A stretch of 64,000 nt of DNA from Pseudomonadota bacterium (GCA_018902755.1 JAHIQI010000051.1:1-64000), one strand, 5' to 3'; positions 25,334 through 35,417 are shown, counted from the stretch's first letter. Notes: a model not told the origin generated them from the sequence alone. A program made the numbers and translations.

Positions 25334-27187
25334 ATGCTTTTCGCCCAGATAATCGCCTTCATCCTGGTCATGGCCGTGTTCGAGGCCTACCAGCCGGGGC
25401 CGCCCCAGCTAAGCGCCGGGGAAAGCTATCTGGCCTCGGCGGCCCTGGCGGCCATGCTCTGGCTGGCCTCGCGCCTGGCGGTGGGTATGCACCAGAGCCG
25501 CCTGAGGGGCTCCCGCCCCCCGGCGGACCCGGCCAAAACCGGACGCCGTCTGGTCACCAAGCTGCACCTGGCGGCCATCGTCTGCCTGATACTGATCATC
25601 ACCCTGGCCGAGCTCAAGGCCCACCTGCTCTCCTGGCCGGGCATGCAGACCCGGGAGAGCCTTCGGGGCGTGGCCGCCCTGGGGCTTTACCTGCTGCTGC
25701 TGGGCGTGGTGTGGAGCGCCGCCTACCGCCTGGAGCGCTCGGCCAGCCTGGAGGGCCTGGAGCGGCGCGACTACGTGGGCGGCCAGCTGCGCCTGGTGGC
25801 CCCGGTGGTGTTCCCCTGGTTCGCGGTCAACCTGGTGCAGGACCTTTTGGCCCACGCCTGGCCGGCGGCCGGAGCCTGGCTGAACACCGGGCCGGGCAAC
25901 CTGGTCTACCTCTTGGTGTTCGTGGCCTGCCTGGCCCTGTTCTTCCCGGTATTGGTCAAGTACTGGTGGGGCTGCGCCCCCCTGGCGCCGGGCCGGGAGC
26001 GGGACGTGGCCACCATGGTCCTGGAGCACACCAAGGTGTCGGTGGGGGGCATCCTCACTTGGCCGCTGATGGGCGGGCGGCTGCTCACCGCGGGCATCCT
26101 GGGCCTTTTGCCCCGGCTGCGCTATCTGCTCATCACCCCGGCCCTGGCCAGGGCCCTGGACAACCGGGAGCTGGCCGCAGTGGTGGCCCACGAGGCGGGC
26201 CACGTGGCGCACCGCCACCTCTGGTACTACCTCATGTTCTTCGCGGGCCTGTTCCTGGCCGCCTACGCCTTGGCCGAGCCCCTGGCCCTGACCATCAGCG
26301 GCCTGGTGTGGTGGCTGGCGGGCAGCTCCTGGGGCATGGACCTGTTGGGGGCCGACGGCGCGGGCGGGGCCTTCAGCATCCTGCCCGCCCTGCCCCTGGT
26401 GGCTCTGCTCATCGTCTATCTGCGCCTGGTCATGGGCTTTTTCATGCGCCACTTCGAGCGCCAGGCCGACTTCTTCGCCCTGAGGGTCATGGGCGAGGCC
26501 GAGCCGTTGGCCTCCTCCCTGGAGACCATCGCCATGCTCTCCGGCGACACCCGCGACGTGCCCTCCTGGCACCACTTCTCCATCGCCCAGCGGGTGCGCG
26601 CCCTGGAGGCGGCCCAGGCCGACCCCCGGCGCATCGCGGCCCAGGCCCGGCTCATCCGACGGGGCCTGGGGGTGTTCTTCCTGGGCCTGGCCCTGGTGGT
26701 GGCCGGAGGCTTCACGGTGGAGGGCCTGGGCCTGGACCAGCAGCTCAAGCAGGCCACCCTGGAGCGCATCCTGGCCTCCGAGATCGCCAAGCGGCCTCAC
26801 GACGCCCGCCTGCAAATGCAGATGGGGGTGCTGCTGTTCGAGCAAGGCCACGAGCGCCGCTCCCTGGCGCATCTCCAGGGCGCGCTCGCCCTGGCCCCCA
26901 GGGACCCGGAGGTCTTGAACGGGCTGGCCTGGTTCTGGGCCACGGCCAAGGACCCCTCCCTGCGCCGTCCCCGCCAGGCGGTGTCCCTGGCCCACCAGGC
27001 GGTGTCCCTGTCCCCGGTGCCCCACATCTGGGACACCCTGGCCGAGGCCTACTTCGCCGCCGGGGACCCGGCCAAGGCGGTGGCCGCCGCCCGGGCCGCC
27101 CTGGCCGCCCGGCCCACCGATCGCCTGGGCTACTACCAGGGCCAGCTCAAGCGATTTTTGGCCGCCACCCAAGAGGAGAGGCCATGA
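25334..27187 (+). CDS. M48-family membrane metalloprotease with TPR tail
   Basis: 617 residues from the ATG at 25334; in-frame codons upstream run through the tRNA and terminator and are not used. Seven or so transmembrane segments in the first 220 residues, zinc motif HEAGH (286-290), and a third ligand Glu in RHFERQADFFAL. Another membrane segment follows, then TPR-like repeats (about 480-600). It is a Ste24/HtpX-like peptidase in architecture and longer than HtpX. Probably cleaves membrane or misfolded proteins at the inner membrane. The stop overlaps the ATG of the next gene. Confidence 0.88.
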   Translation: MLFAQIIAFILVMAVFEAYQPGPPQLSAGESYLASAALAAMLWLASRLAVGMHQSRLRGSRPPADPAKTGRRLVTKLHLAAIVCLILIITLAELKAHLLSWPGMQTRESLRGVAALGLYLLLLGVVWSAAYRLERSASLEGLERRDYVGGQLRLVAPVVFPWFAVNLVQDLLAHAWPAAGAWLNTGPGNLVYLLVFVACLALFFPVLVKYWWGCAPLAPGRERDVATMVLEHTKVSVGGILTWPLMGGRLLTAGILGLLPRLRYLLITPALARALDNRELAAVVAHEAGHVAHRHLWYYLMFFAGLFLAAYALAEPLALTISGLVWWLAGSSWGMDLLGADGAGGAFSILPALPLVALLIVYLRLVMGFFMRHFERQADFFALRVMGEAEPLASSLETIAMLSGDTRDVPSWHHFSIAQRVRALEAAQADPRRIAAQARLIRRGLGVFFLGLALVVAGGFTVEGLGLDQQLKQATLERILASEIAKRPHDARLQMQMGVLLFEQGHERRSLAHLQGALALAPRDPEVLNGLAWFWATAKDPSLRRPRQAVSLAHQAVSLSPVPHIWDTLAEAYFAAGDPAKAVAAARAALAARPTDRLGYYQGQLKRFLAATQEERP

Positions 27188-28554
27188 GCCGCCCCAAGGT
27201 GGCGGTGATCGGCCTGGACTGCCTGGAGCCCTCCCTGGCCTTCGAGCGGCTGGCGGGCAGCCTGCCCCACCTGGAAGAGTTGATGAGCCGGGGCCGCTGG
27301 GGACGCCTCACCAGCACCATCCCGCCCATCACCGTGCCCGCCTGGATGTGCATGGCCACCGGCCAGGACCCCGGCCAGCTTGGCATCTACGGCTTCCGCA
27401 ACCGCCGCGAGCCCTCCTACGGCCCCCCGGCCACCGCCGCCGCCGACTGGGTGGACGCGCCGCGCCTGTGGGACGCGGCCACTGGGGCCGGGCTCACCTC
27501 GGTGGTGCTGGGCTGGCCCCTCACCTATCCCGCCGCGCCGCTCAAGGGCGCCATGGTCAGCGGCCCGCTGACCCCGCCGGGGGCCCGTGACGGGGTGTGG
27601 CCCCCCAGCCTGGCCCCGCGCCTGGAGCGCTGGGCCGGAGGCGAATACCTCCATGACGTGAAGAACTTCCGCACCGCCCCCCGCCGGGAGCTGTACGCCC
27701 AGCTTGAGCTGATGGCCCAGCGGCGCTTCGCCGTGGCCCAGGGCCTCTACCGCCTGTACGCCCCGGACCTGTTCATGATGGTGGAGATGTCCTCGGACCG
27801 CCTCCAGCACGCCTTTTGGGAAGAGCCCGAACTGATGGCCGGGCACTACCGCCTGCTGGACGCCCTGGTGGGCGAGCTTGTGGCCTGCCTGGACCCGGAA
27901 ACCCTGGTGCTGGTGGTCAGCGACCACGGGGCCCGGCCCCTGGAGGGCGGCTTGGCCGTGAACCAGTGGCTGCGCCAAAGGGGCTACCTGAAGCTCAAGC
28001 AGCCCCCCGCCGAACCCGCCCCCCTCACTCCGGAGATGGTGGACTGGCCCCACACCCAGGTCTGGGCCGACGGCGGCTATTACGGCCGCGTCTACCTGAA
28101 CCTGGCCGGGCGCGAGCCCCAGGGTTCGGTGCCGCCATCGGAGGCCGAGGCCCTCTTGGCCCGCCTGAGCGGCGAACTAACGGCCATGGCCGGGCCGGAC
28201 GGGAGGCCCCTGGGCAACCGGGTCTTCCGGCCCCAGGACATCTACCACGAGACCCGGGGCCTGCCCCCGGAGCTGATCCTCTACCCCGGCGATCTGGCCT
28301 GGCGGGCCCTGGCCACGGTGTGGCCAACCGACGATCCGGTTTTCACCGAGGGCAACGACTCCGGCCCGGACGGGGCCAACCACGCCCAGCACGGGGTGCT
28401 CATCGCCGCCCCGGCCGCGGGGGGCCGCCTGGAAGGGGCCGGGCGGGAGGTCCGGGGCGCGCGCCTGTACGACGTTTTCCCCTCCCTGTGCGCCCATCTG
28501 GGCCTGCCCCAGGGCCGGCCGGGGCCGGGCGAATCATGGGACTGGCTGAAATAA
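27184..28554 (+). CDS. Alkaline-phosphatase-superfamily phosphodiesterase (active-site intact)
   Basis: 456 residues, type I phosphodiesterase/nucleotide pyrophosphatase-like. Metal and nucleophile residues are visible: D12 (VIGLDCLEP), T50 (PPITVPAW), D205/H209 (SSDRLQHAFW), D247/H248 (VVSDHG), and a late His in NHAQHGVL. The His usual after the nucleophile (PxxHG) is Leu here (GQLGIYG). No signal peptide. Translationally coupled to the protease gene. Substrate unknown; related proteins act on nucleotides, phospholipids or sugars. Compare the paralogue at 30604. Confidence 0.85.
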   Translation: MSRPKVAVIGLDCLEPSLAFERLAGSLPHLEELMSRGRWGRLTSTIPPITVPAWMCMATGQDPGQLGIYGFRNRREPSYGPPATAAADWVDAPRLWDAATGAGLTSVVLGWPLTYPAAPLKGAMVSGPLTPPGARDGVWPPSLAPRLERWAGGEYLHDVKNFRTAPRRELYAQLELMAQRRFAVAQGLYRLYAPDLFMMVEMSSDRLQHAFWEEPELMAGHYRLLDALVGELVACLDPETLVLVVSDHGARPLEGGLAVNQWLRQRGYLKLKQPPAEPAPLTPEMVDWPHTQVWADGGYYGRVYLNLAGREPQGSVPPSEAEALLARLSGELTAMAGPDGRPLGNRVFRPQDIYHETRGLPPELILYPGDLAWRALATVWPTDDPVFTEGNDSGPDGANHAQHGVLIAAPAAGGRLEGAGREVRGARLYDVFPSLCAHLGLPQGRPGPGESWDWLK

Positions 28555-28698
28555 CACCTTATTTTTTATTCCAAATTTTTTTGCTTTCACCCTCCAAGGG
28601 CGCGTATCGTAATTGTCATAGGGATAAAACAAGGCCCGACAAGCGCCCATGAGGATATCCACGGGCGCAACCAACAAAACGACAACGGAGGAGAAAAT
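28555..28698 (+). promoter_or_regulatory. AT-rich leader of the SYLF gene
   Basis: Intergenic stretch with T-runs (TTTTTTATT, ATTTTTTTG). A weak TTGCTT-18-TATCGT promoter candidate is centred near 28600. GGAGGAGAAA lies before the ATG at 28699. No gene seen. Confidence 0.35.
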
Positions 28699-29403
28699 AT
28701 GCGCAAGCACATCAGTGCTCTGACCTGCCTATTGGCCAGCTTGGCCCTGCTCATAGCCTTGGCGGTGGTTCCGGCCCTGGCCGGAGAAAAAGACGAAGCG
28801 GTCCTGAAGGTGGACGAAGCCTCGGTGGTGGTTCAGAAAATGATGGGCGCCGAAGATAAGGGCGTGGCCCGCGACCTGCTCAAGAAGGCCAAAGCCGTGG
28901 CCATATTCCCCAGCGTGTTCAAGGCCGGCTTCATCATCGGCGGCCAGGGCGGCACCGGCGTAATCCTGTCCCGCACCAAGGATGGCTCCTGGACCGGACC
29001 GGCCTTTTACACCATGGCCGGGGCCAGCGTGGGCCTGCAGATCGGCGCTTCCTCCACCGACTTCATGCTGATGATCATGTCCGCCAACGGTCTTAAGGGC
29101 ATCCTCGAAGGCCACGCCAAGCTGGGCGGCGACGCCACCGTGGCCGCCGGTCCCGTGGGCCGCTCCGCCACAGGCGGCAGCACCTTCGCGGGCAAGGACA
29201 GCGACATCTACTCCTACTCCATGAGCGCGGGCGCCTTTGCCGGGGTCTCCCTGGACGGCGCGGGCCTGGAGTTCGACAAGAAGCGCACCAAGGCCTACTA
29301 CGGCAAGGCCTACACCGCCAAGCAGATTTTGGTGGAGCACAAGGCTGCGATTCCCGAATCGGCCAAGAAGCTCATCGGCCAGTTGGACAAGTACGACAAG
29401 TAA
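28699..29403 (+). CDS. SYLF (Ysc84-like) lipid-binding protein, secreted
   Basis: 234 residues. A signal peptide (about 1-29, cleavage near VPALAGE) is followed by the SYLF domain: LLKKAKAVAIFPSVFKAGFIIGG, GTGVILSRTKDGSW, PAFYTMAGASVGLQIGASSTDF, VAAGPVGR, YSMSAGAFAGVSLDGAGLE and KKRTKAYYGK. These proteins bind phosphoinositide-like lipids in eukaryotes; the bacterial role is not settled, and a periplasmic or outer-membrane location is inferred. Confidence 0.88.
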   Translation: MRKHISALTCLLASLALLIALAVVPALAGEKDEAVLKVDEASVVVQKMMGAEDKGVARDLLKKAKAVAIFPSVFKAGFIIGGQGGTGVILSRTKDGSWTGPAFYTMAGASVGLQIGASSTDFMLMIMSANGLKGILEGHAKLGGDATVAAGPVGRSATGGSTFAGKDSDIYSYSMSAGAFAGVSLDGAGLEFDKKRTKAYYGKAYTAKQILVEHKAAIPESAKKLIGQLDKYDK

Positions 29404-29425
29404 GACCCGCCGTCTCGGCACCAAG

Positions 29426-29451
29426 CCCCCGGCCCCGGCCGGGGGTTTTTT
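29426..29451 (+). terminator. Terminator after the SYLF gene
   Basis: CCCCCGGCC (29426-29434) pairs with GGCCGGGGG (29437-29445), followed by TTTTTTATT. Confidence 0.85.
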
Positions 29452-29502
29452 ATTGGATGGATGGAAACGAGAAGAAGGTGGGGGAAGGTCGGAAAAGCTC
29501 TT

Positions 29503-29823
29503 GTAGGTTGGGTAGAGCCAAGCGAAACCCAACATCTTTAATGCATATTCAGCAATAGCCGTCATCGCGAGGAGCATCTCCAAGGAGATGCGACGTGGCG
29601 ATCTTCGCCTTCCCCCAGGCGGGAGGGGTTGAGGCGCGGAGGGCGGTTTTGCCGTGTCTCCCACACAATTGCATGACAAGGGAAACGGAAGATTGCCACG
29701 GCCGGGCAGACCGGGCAGCCTTGTTCCGCCGTGGGTTTGCCTCTGCCCGGCCTCGCAATGACCGCTATTGGCTGGAAACGACAAAAGGACTTGTTGGGTT
29801 TCGCTTCGCTCTACCCAACCTAC
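29503..29823. repeat. Nested inverted-repeat element (321 bp)
   Basis: Outer 32-bp inverted arms (29503-29534 and 29792-29823, one mismatch) begin GTAGGTTGGGTAGAGC. They enclose an inner 218-bp element (29553-29770) bounded by CAATAGCCGTCATCGCGAGG and its near-inverse. It holds no credible gene. This pattern fits a non-autonomous mobile repeat inserted inside another. An inverted copy of the inner part lies at 46333-46550. Confidence 0.75.
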
Positions 29824-29836
29824 GGTCATTGATTGC

Positions 29837-29954
29837 GGCACAGCCAGATGTTCGAGGGCTAGGCGTCCGGTGAGCGAAGGCCGGAGGCGTAGCCTGAGCT
29901 ACGTCGAGGCCTGAGCGATACCGGCAACACAGCCCACGGGCAGCTGGCGCAGCC
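29837..29954 (+). repeat. 118-bp intergenic repeat, copy 1
   Basis: Begins GGCACAGCCAG and ends CTGGCGCAGCC (imperfect inverted ends), with a central AGGCGTAG...CTACG..GAGG hairpin core. A second copy of the same length and orientation lies at 47193-47310. The rest of 29452-29959 contains no gene. Confidence 0.65.
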
Positions 29955-29959
29955 GCCGC

Positions 29960-30607
29960 CTACAGGTATCCCAGGTCTTTCAGCCGCGCCGTCAGCTCCG
30001 CCTCTTCCTCGGCGGAATAAGCACCCTCACCTTTTTCCTGTGGCGCGACCTCCTCGGCGGCCTGTTCACCAGCGGGTGGCGCCAGATTGGCCGCTTCCAG
30101 ATAGGTCAGAATCCTGCCCAGGCTCTCCTGGGGCGTCTCCCGGCCGGTGAGGCAGCGCACCTCCGGGTCGTCCGGCGGCTCGTAGGAACTGCCCAGGCCG
30201 GTGAACTCCTTGCCCCCGTCCTGGCCCAGGGCCTGTTGGTACAGGCCCCGCCCGTCGCGGTTGACCAGCTGCTCCAGGGGGCAGTCCAAAAACACCTCCA
30301 CGTACTGGCCCAGGCAGGCCCGCAGCTCGCGGCGGGTGGCGGCGAAGGGGGCGATGGCGCTGACCACGCAGGCGGCCCCGGCTTGGTTCACCAGGCCCGC
30401 AGCGTAGGCGGCGCGCAGGTTGGCGGCGTGGCGATCTTCGGGGCTGAAGCCCAGCTCCGGGCCCAGGTTGGCCCTGGCCTCGCTGCCTTCCAGGTGCACG
30501 GCGGACACCCCGCGCCGGGCCAGCTCCTGGGAGAGCAGGCGGCCCAGGGTGGTTTTTCCCGCGCAGGGGGGGCCGGTGAGCCAGACGGTGAAACCGTCTC
30601 GGTTCAT
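29960..30607 (-). CDS. APS-kinase-like protein (CysC-like) with an alkaline-phosphatase-type tail
   Basis: 215 residues. The P-loop GPPCAGKTT (12-20), HLEGSEAR, LGFSPEDRHAANLR (52-65), NRDGRGLYQQAL and FTGLGSSYEPPDDPEV are adenylylsulfate kinase marks (APS + ATP to PAPS). The usual phosphoserine segment ISPY reads IAPF (Ala87). After a linker (about 175-196) comes YSAEEEAELTARLKDLGYL (197-215), a tail I associate with alkaline-phosphatase/sulfatase-superfamily proteins, not CysC. The ATG overlaps the stop of the phosphatase-like gene. PAPS-dependent sulfation or kinase action on another substrate is inferred. Confidence 0.78.
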   Translation of the reverse strand: MNRDGFTVWLTGPPCAGKTTLGRLLSQELARRGVSAVHLEGSEARANLGPELGFSPEDRHAANLRAAYAAGLVNQAGAACVVSAIAPFAATRRELRACLGQYVEVFLDCPLEQLVNRDGRGLYQQALGQDGGKEFTGLGSSYEPPDDPEVRCLTGRETPQESLGRILTYLEAANLAPPAGEQAAEEVAPQEKGEGAYSAEEEAELTARLKDLGYL

Positions 30608-31962
30608 AACAGGCTTTGGCCGTCCAGGCTGGGGGGAGTGTTGAGGTCCAGCAGGGAAAGCAGGGTGGGGGCCAGGTCCTCCAGGCGATGGGGACCGGGC
30701 CTGAGGCCCTCCTTGAGGCCGCTGATGTAGAACAGGGCATCGTTGCGGCTGGGGCAGCCTCCCCGTTCGGGCGGGGACACCAGGCCGCCCAACCCCAGGT
30801 TGGCCTTGATCTCATAGCCCTGGGCCGCCTCCACCACCAGGTCCGGGGCGCGGGAAAGCTGCGGGCCGGAATAGAGGTCCTCCCGCCGGTGCACCTTGGC
30901 CACCAGGGGCTCGCCGCTCTCGGGGTGCTCCAGGCCGCTGATGCGGTGGATCAACTCCTCGCGCAGGTCCTCGTAGGGCCTGCCCGGCGCTACGGTGCCC
31001 TTTTGCTCCCGCCCCTCCAGGTTCAGGTAGATGCGGCCGGGGATGAGGCTGTAGGCCTTGCTGTCGCTGTGCAGGTTCTTCAGCTCCTTCTTGCCCTTGC
31101 CGAACAAGAGGTAGCCGTTGGCCTCCAGCCACTGGTTCAGGTACACCGCGCCCCTGGCCCGGGTCATGCCGTAGGCGCTCACCATCACCAGGGGGCAGCC
31201 CTGGGGAAGCTGCTCGGTGAGCTCGCCCAGATAGCCGTCCAGCAGGCGGTAGAACTCGGCCATGCGCTTGCCGCTGTTTTCGCCGCCCTGCTCCCAGGCG
31301 TCCCAGTACAGGCGGTTGATGTGGTCCGGCCCGGTGAGGTGCAGCTGGAAAAACTCCCAGTCGTCCTCGCGCATGAGCTGGAAGGCCGACTTGAAGCGGC
31401 GGCTCATGGTCTCGCCGACCTCGGCCAGGAAGAAGTCCGGCTCCTCGGCGGCCAGGGCCACGTCGGCCTCGATGCGGTAGTCCATCTCCATGAGCCGGGG
31501 GGCCAACTCCACCGGGTAGGTGGCCTGGGAGAGGTCCGGGCTGAGGAACCCGCTGACCATGAAGCCGTTGACCTTGCGGGGCGGGAAGGTCATGGGCACG
31601 TTCATCACCCCCACCGGCACCCCGCCCCGGCCCAGCATCTCCCACAGGGTGGGGGCCTTGATGTCCAGGGACGAGGGTATGATCACCGAGAAGGGGTCGG
31701 GGTGGCGCTCCACCAGGCCGAAGACCCCGTGCTTGCCCGGATTGACCCCGGTCATGTAGTTGGTCCAGGCCACGGTGGACACCGTGGGCAGGGTGGAGGT
31801 GATCCCGGCGCTGGCCCCTTGGGAGAGAATGGCCCCCAGGTTGGGCATTAGGCCGCCGCCGCCCGCTTTTTGGGCGAATGGCAGGCTCACCCCGTCCATG
31901 CTTAAAACGAAAAGACGCTTTTTCTGCGGCTCGCGGCTGAAAAGGCGTTTGAGTATACTCAC
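30604..31962 (-). CDS. Alkaline-phosphatase-superfamily protein with lost metal ligands
   Basis: 452 residues with the same fold pattern as the enzyme at 27184 ([64 protein letters not shown]). D23 and a Ser at the nucleophile position (S62) remain. The Asp-His pair SDHG is SAYG (262-265), the QH of DxxQH is NR (DHINR, 213-217), and the late His is gone. It is therefore probably a pseudo-phosphatase, or uses another mechanism. It ends at SLDGQSLL without the LGYL-type tail, which instead sits at the end of the coupled CysC-like protein. Confidence 0.8.
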   Translation of the reverse strand: MSILKRLFSREPQKKRLFVLSMDGVSLPFAQKAGGGGLMPNLGAILSQGASAGITSTLPTVSTVAWTNYMTGVNPGKHGVFGLVERHPDPFSVIIPSSLDIKAPTLWEMLGRGGVPVGVMNVPMTFPPRKVNGFMVSGFLSPDLSQATYPVELAPRLMEMDYRIEADVALAAEEPDFFLAEVGETMSRRFKSAFQLMREDDWEFFQLHLTGPDHINRLYWDAWEQGGENSGKRMAEFYRLLDGYLGELTEQLPQGCPLVMVSAYGMTRARGAVYLNQWLEANGYLLFGKGKKELKNLHSDSKAYSLIPGRIYLNLEGREQKGTVAPGRPYEDLREELIHRISGLEHPESGEPLVAKVHRREDLYSGPQLSRAPDLVVEAAQGYEIKANLGLGGLVSPPERGGCPSRNDALFYISGLKEGLRPGPHRLEDLAPTLLSLLDLNTPPSLDGQSLL

Positions 31963-32078
31963 TTAACTCCCCTATTCGCCAAGGGAAAATCCTTCCCAAC
32001 TCTAGCCGGGCGGTTAATAAGTGTCAAGAGCCTTGCCCCCGTGACCCCCTTGTAACGGCCCTGTTGGCGTCGCCGGCC

Positions 32079-32106
32079 TTGACTTGGGCCTGGTGTATGG
32101 TAGAAA
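32079..32106 (+). promoter_or_regulatory. Candidate promoter of ileS operon
   Basis: TTGACT (32079-32084), 16-base spacer, TAGAAA (32101-32106), about 45 bases before the ATG. The region 31963-32150 is the divergent spacer and holds no T-box-like structure that I can see. Confidence 0.4.
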
Positions 32107-32150
32107 TTCGAATTCTTAAAGGTAGTTTACGTCACACCGGGGTACGCCGC

Positions 32151-34949
32151 ATGGACTACAAAAAGACCCTAAATCTTCCCCGCACCGCCTTTCCCATGAA
32201 GGCCAACCTTCCCCAGCGGGAGCCGGAAATGCTCAAGCGCTGGCAGGATGAGGGGCTTTACCAGCAACTCCGCGAGCAGGCGGACGGCCGTCAAAAGTAT
32301 ATTCTGCACGACGGCCCGCCCTATGCCAACGGAAACATCCACATGGGCACCGCCTTCAACAAGGTGCTCAAGGACATCATCGTCAAGTCCCGCCAGATGA
32401 GCGGGCTGGACGCGGTGTACGTGCCGGGATGGGACTGCCACGGGCTGCCCATCGAGCACGAGGTGGACAAGAAGCTGGGCGGCAAGAAGGCCCAGATGAA
32501 CCAGCTTTCGGTGCGCAAGGCCTGCCGGGCCTACGCCGAGAAGTTCATCGACATCCAGCGCAAGGAGTTCGTGCGCCTGGGCGTGTTGGGCGACTGGTAC
32601 AACCCCTACCTGACCATGAGCTACGACTACGAGGCGATCACCGCCGCGGAGTTGGCCAAGTTCTACGAGTTGGGCGGGGTGTATCACTCCAAGAAGCCCA
32701 TCTACTGGTGCAACTCCTGCCAGACCGCCCTGGCCGAGGCCGAGGTGGAGTACGCCGACCACTCCAGCCCCAGCATCTACGTGGCCTTCCCGGTGACCGA
32801 CGACCTGAGTGGCAAGTACCCCGAACTGGCCGGCAAGCCGGTGCACCTGGTGATCTGGACCACCACCCCCTGGACCATCCCGGCCAACATGGCCGTGGCG
32901 GCCAACCCCGAGTTGGACTACGTGGCCGTGGAGCACCAGGGCAAGGTCTACATTCTGGCCGAGCGCCTGGCGGCCATCAACATGGAGGCCTTCGGCTTCG
33001 AGGGCTGGACCAAGCTCACGGGCATCGACCCCCAAGACATCGAGGGGCTCAAGGCCAAGCATCCCCTGTATGAGCGCGAGTCGGTGGGCGTGTTGGCCGA
33101 CTACGTGACCCTTGAGGCGGGCACCGGACTGGTGCACACCGCGCCGGGCCACGGCCGCGAGGACTACGAGACCGGCCTCAAGTACGGCCTGGAGGTCTAC
33201 AGCCCCCTGAACGACCAGGGCCGCTTCACCGAAGAGGTGGAGTTCTTCGCGGGACACGAGGTGTTCGAGGCCAACGACCTGGTGGTGGCCAAGCTCAAGG
33301 AGGTGGGGGCCCTCTTGGGCACCGAGAAGATCAGCCACTCCTACCCCCACTGCTGGCGCTGCAAGAGCCCGGTTATCTTCCGGGCCACGGCCCAGTGGTT
33401 CATCTCCATGGAGGAGAACCAGCTGCGCGAGCGCACCCTGGAGGCCATCCAGAACAAGGTCCGCTTCGTGCCCCGCTGGGGCCGGGAGCGCATCTACGGC
33501 ATGATCGAGAACCGCCCCGACTGGTGCATCAGCCGCCAGCGCGCCTGGGGCGTGCCCATCATCGTGTTCCAGTGCGCCTCCTGCGGCGAGTACGTGCTCA
33601 CCCCGGAGATGGCCGCCAAGGTAGTGGCCGCCTTCCGCGAAGAGGGCGCGGACGCCTGGTTCGCCCACAGCTCCCAGGAGCTTCTGGGCGATCTGGCGGT
33701 GTGCCCCATCTGCGGCCACACCGAGCTCAACAAGGAAAAAGACATCCTGGACGTGTGGTTCGACTCGGGCACCAGCCAGGCGGCGGTCTTGGAGCCCAAC
33801 CCCGGCCTCACCTGGCCGGCGGACATGTACCTGGAAGGCAGCGACCAGCACCGCGGCTGGTTCCACAGCTCGCTGCTGTGCGCCATGGGCACCAAGGGCG
33901 AGCCGCCGTATCGCATGGTGCTCACCCACGGCTTCGTGGTGGACGGCGACGGCCGCAAGATGTCCAAGAGCCTGGGCAACGTGATCCCGCCCCAGACGGT
34001 CATCGACCAGTACGGCGCGGAGATACTGCGCCTGTGGGTGGCCTCCGAGGACTACACCGACGACATCCGCATCAGCCCGGAGATCCTCAAGCAGTTGGCC
34101 GAGGCCTACCGCCGCATCCGCAACACCATGCGCTTCATGATGGGCAACCTGGACGACTTCGATCCGGCCACCGATCAGGTGGCCCTCAGTGACATGGGCG
34201 AGATGGACCGGCTCATGCTGCACCGGCTGCAGGACCTCATCTCCCGCTGCCTTGGCGGCTACGAGGAGTTCAACTTCCACACCGTGTTCCACGGCCTGCA
34301 CAACTTCTGCGTGGTGGATTTGTCGGGCTTCTACCTAGACGTGATCAAGGACCGCCTGTACACCAGCGCCCCGGCCGGGCCGGAGCGCCGCGCGGCCCAG
34401 ACCGTGGTCTACCGCCTGCTGGACGCCATGGTGCGCCTGAGCGCGCCCATCATGTCCTTCACCGCCGAGGAGGCCTGGGAGTACGTGCCCGGCGCCAAGG
34501 CCCAGCACCACAGCGTGCACATGGCCGAGCTGCCCACACCGGACCAGGGCTTGATGGACGCCGAGCTGGCCTCGCGCTGGAAGCGCCTGCTGGTTCTCAG
34601 GAGCGAGGTGAACAAGGCCCTGGACATCGCCCGCAAGGACAAGCTGGTGGGCAACTCCCTGCAAGCGGTGCTTTCGGTGAGCGCCGACGCCGACACCCTG
34701 GATTTCCTGGGGCAAAACGCCGAGGCCTTCGCCGAGATCGCCATGATCAGCGAGCTGAAGCTTCTGGACGCCGCGCCCGAGAGCCCCACCCTGGCCAGCG
34801 AGGAGATCCCCGGCCTGGTGATTCTGGTGGAGCCCACCGAGGCGGAAAAGTGCCCCCGCTGCTGGATGCACAGCAAGAGCGTGGGCTCCGACTCCGAGAA
34901 CCCCGAGCTTTGCGCCCGCTGCGCCTCGGTGGTCAGGGAGATCGCCTAG
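32151..34949 (+). CDS. ileS: Isoleucyl-tRNA synthetase
   Basis: Charges tRNA-Ile with isoleucine, with editing of valine. 932 residues from the ATG at 32151 ([20 protein letters not shown]), the normal length of bacterial IleRS. HIGH-type motif [12 protein letters not shown] (about 57-68), KMSKSLGN near 603, and a C-terminal zinc site [12 protein letters not shown]. The further upstream in-frame ATG gives an unnatural extension. It heads a run ileS-lspA-lgt-gcvH with gaps of 3, 17 and 1 bases. Confidence 0.96.
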   Translation: MDYKKTLNLPRTAFPMKANLPQREPEMLKRWQDEGLYQQLREQADGRQKYILHDGPPYANGNIHMGTAFNKVLKDIIVKSRQMSGLDAVYVPGWDCHGLPIEHEVDKKLGGKKAQMNQLSVRKACRAYAEKFIDIQRKEFVRLGVLGDWYNPYLTMSYDYEAITAAELAKFYELGGVYHSKKPIYWCNSCQTALAEAEVEYADHSSPSIYVAFPVTDDLSGKYPELAGKPVHLVIWTTTPWTIPANMAVAANPELDYVAVEHQGKVYILAERLAAINMEAFGFEGWTKLTGIDPQDIEGLKAKHPLYERESVGVLADYVTLEAGTGLVHTAPGHGREDYETGLKYGLEVYSPLNDQGRFTEEVEFFAGHEVFEANDLVVAKLKEVGALLGTEKISHSYPHCWRCKSPVIFRATAQWFISMEENQLRERTLEAIQNKVRFVPRWGRERIYGMIENRPDWCISRQRAWGVPIIVFQCASCGEYVLTPEMAAKVVAAFREEGADAWFAHSSQELLGDLAVCPICGHTELNKEKDILDVWFDSGTSQAAVLEPNPGLTWPADMYLEGSDQHRGWFHSSLLCAMGTKGEPPYRMVLTHGFVVDGDGRKMSKSLGNVIPPQTVIDQYGAEILRLWVASEDYTDDIRISPEILKQLAEAYRRIRNTMRFMMGNLDDFDPATDQVALSDMGEMDRLMLHRLQDLISRCLGGYEEFNFHTVFHGLHNFCVVDLSGFYLDVIKDRLYTSAPAGPERRAAQTVVYRLLDAMVRLSAPIMSFTAEEAWEYVPGAKAQHHSVHMAELPTPDQGLMDAELASRWKRLLVLRSEVNKALDIARKDKLVGNSLQAVLSVSADADTLDFLGQNAEAFAEIAMISELKLLDAAPESPTLASEEIPGLVILVEPTEAEKCPRCWMHSKSVGSDSENPELCARCASVVREIA

Positions 34950-34952
34950 CCC

Positions 34953-35417
34953 GTGCGACGCCTGGGCAAGCTGGCCCTCATCGCCCTGGCCGTGGCCGGG
35001 GCGGACCAGCTGCTCAAGGCGGTGATGGTCCCCTGGCTCCAGGACGGGCCGGTGAGCGTCATCCCCGGCTTCGCCCGCCTGGTGTTGGCCTACAACACCG
35101 GGGCCGCCTTCAGCAGCTTCTCCTCCATGGAGGGGGCCCGCTGGATGCTGGTGGGGGCCACCCTGGTGGCCCTGGCCCTGGCGGCCTGGGTCGCCTGCGG
35201 CTCCCTGGGCAATCGCCGGGCCACCTTCTGGGCCCTGGGGCTCATCTGCGGCGGGGCCCTGGGCAACTTGGCCGACCGCCTGCGCCTGGGTTCGGTGGTG
35301 GACTTCGTGGACCTTTATGCGGGAAACTGGCACTGGCCGGTGTTCAACCTGGCCGACGCCGCCATAACCGTGGGCGGCGTATACCTGGCCTGGGCCCTCA
35401 TAAGGGGCAAGGCCTAA
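34953..35417 (+). CDS. lspA: Lipoprotein signal peptidase II
   Basis: 154 residues from GTG, four transmembrane segments. Catalytic aspartates in GGALGNLADRL..VVDFVD and in FNLADAAI. N-terminal GADQLLKA and LAYNTGAAFS are family marks. It cleaves prolipoproteins after diacylglyceryl transfer by the product of the adjacent lgt gene. Confidence 0.95.
   Translation: MRRLGKLALIALAVAGADQLLKAVMVPWLQDGPVSVIPGFARLVLAYNTGAAFSSFSSMEGARWMLVGATLVALALAAWVACGSLGNRRATFWALGLICGGALGNLADRLRLGSVVDFVDLYAGNWHWPVFNLADAAITVGGVYLAWALIRGKA

Noticed and set aside
31963..32150. T-box leader upstream of ileS
   Set aside because: No T-box consensus or terminator/antiterminator pair is visible, and the spacer is short; T-boxes are rare in this group.
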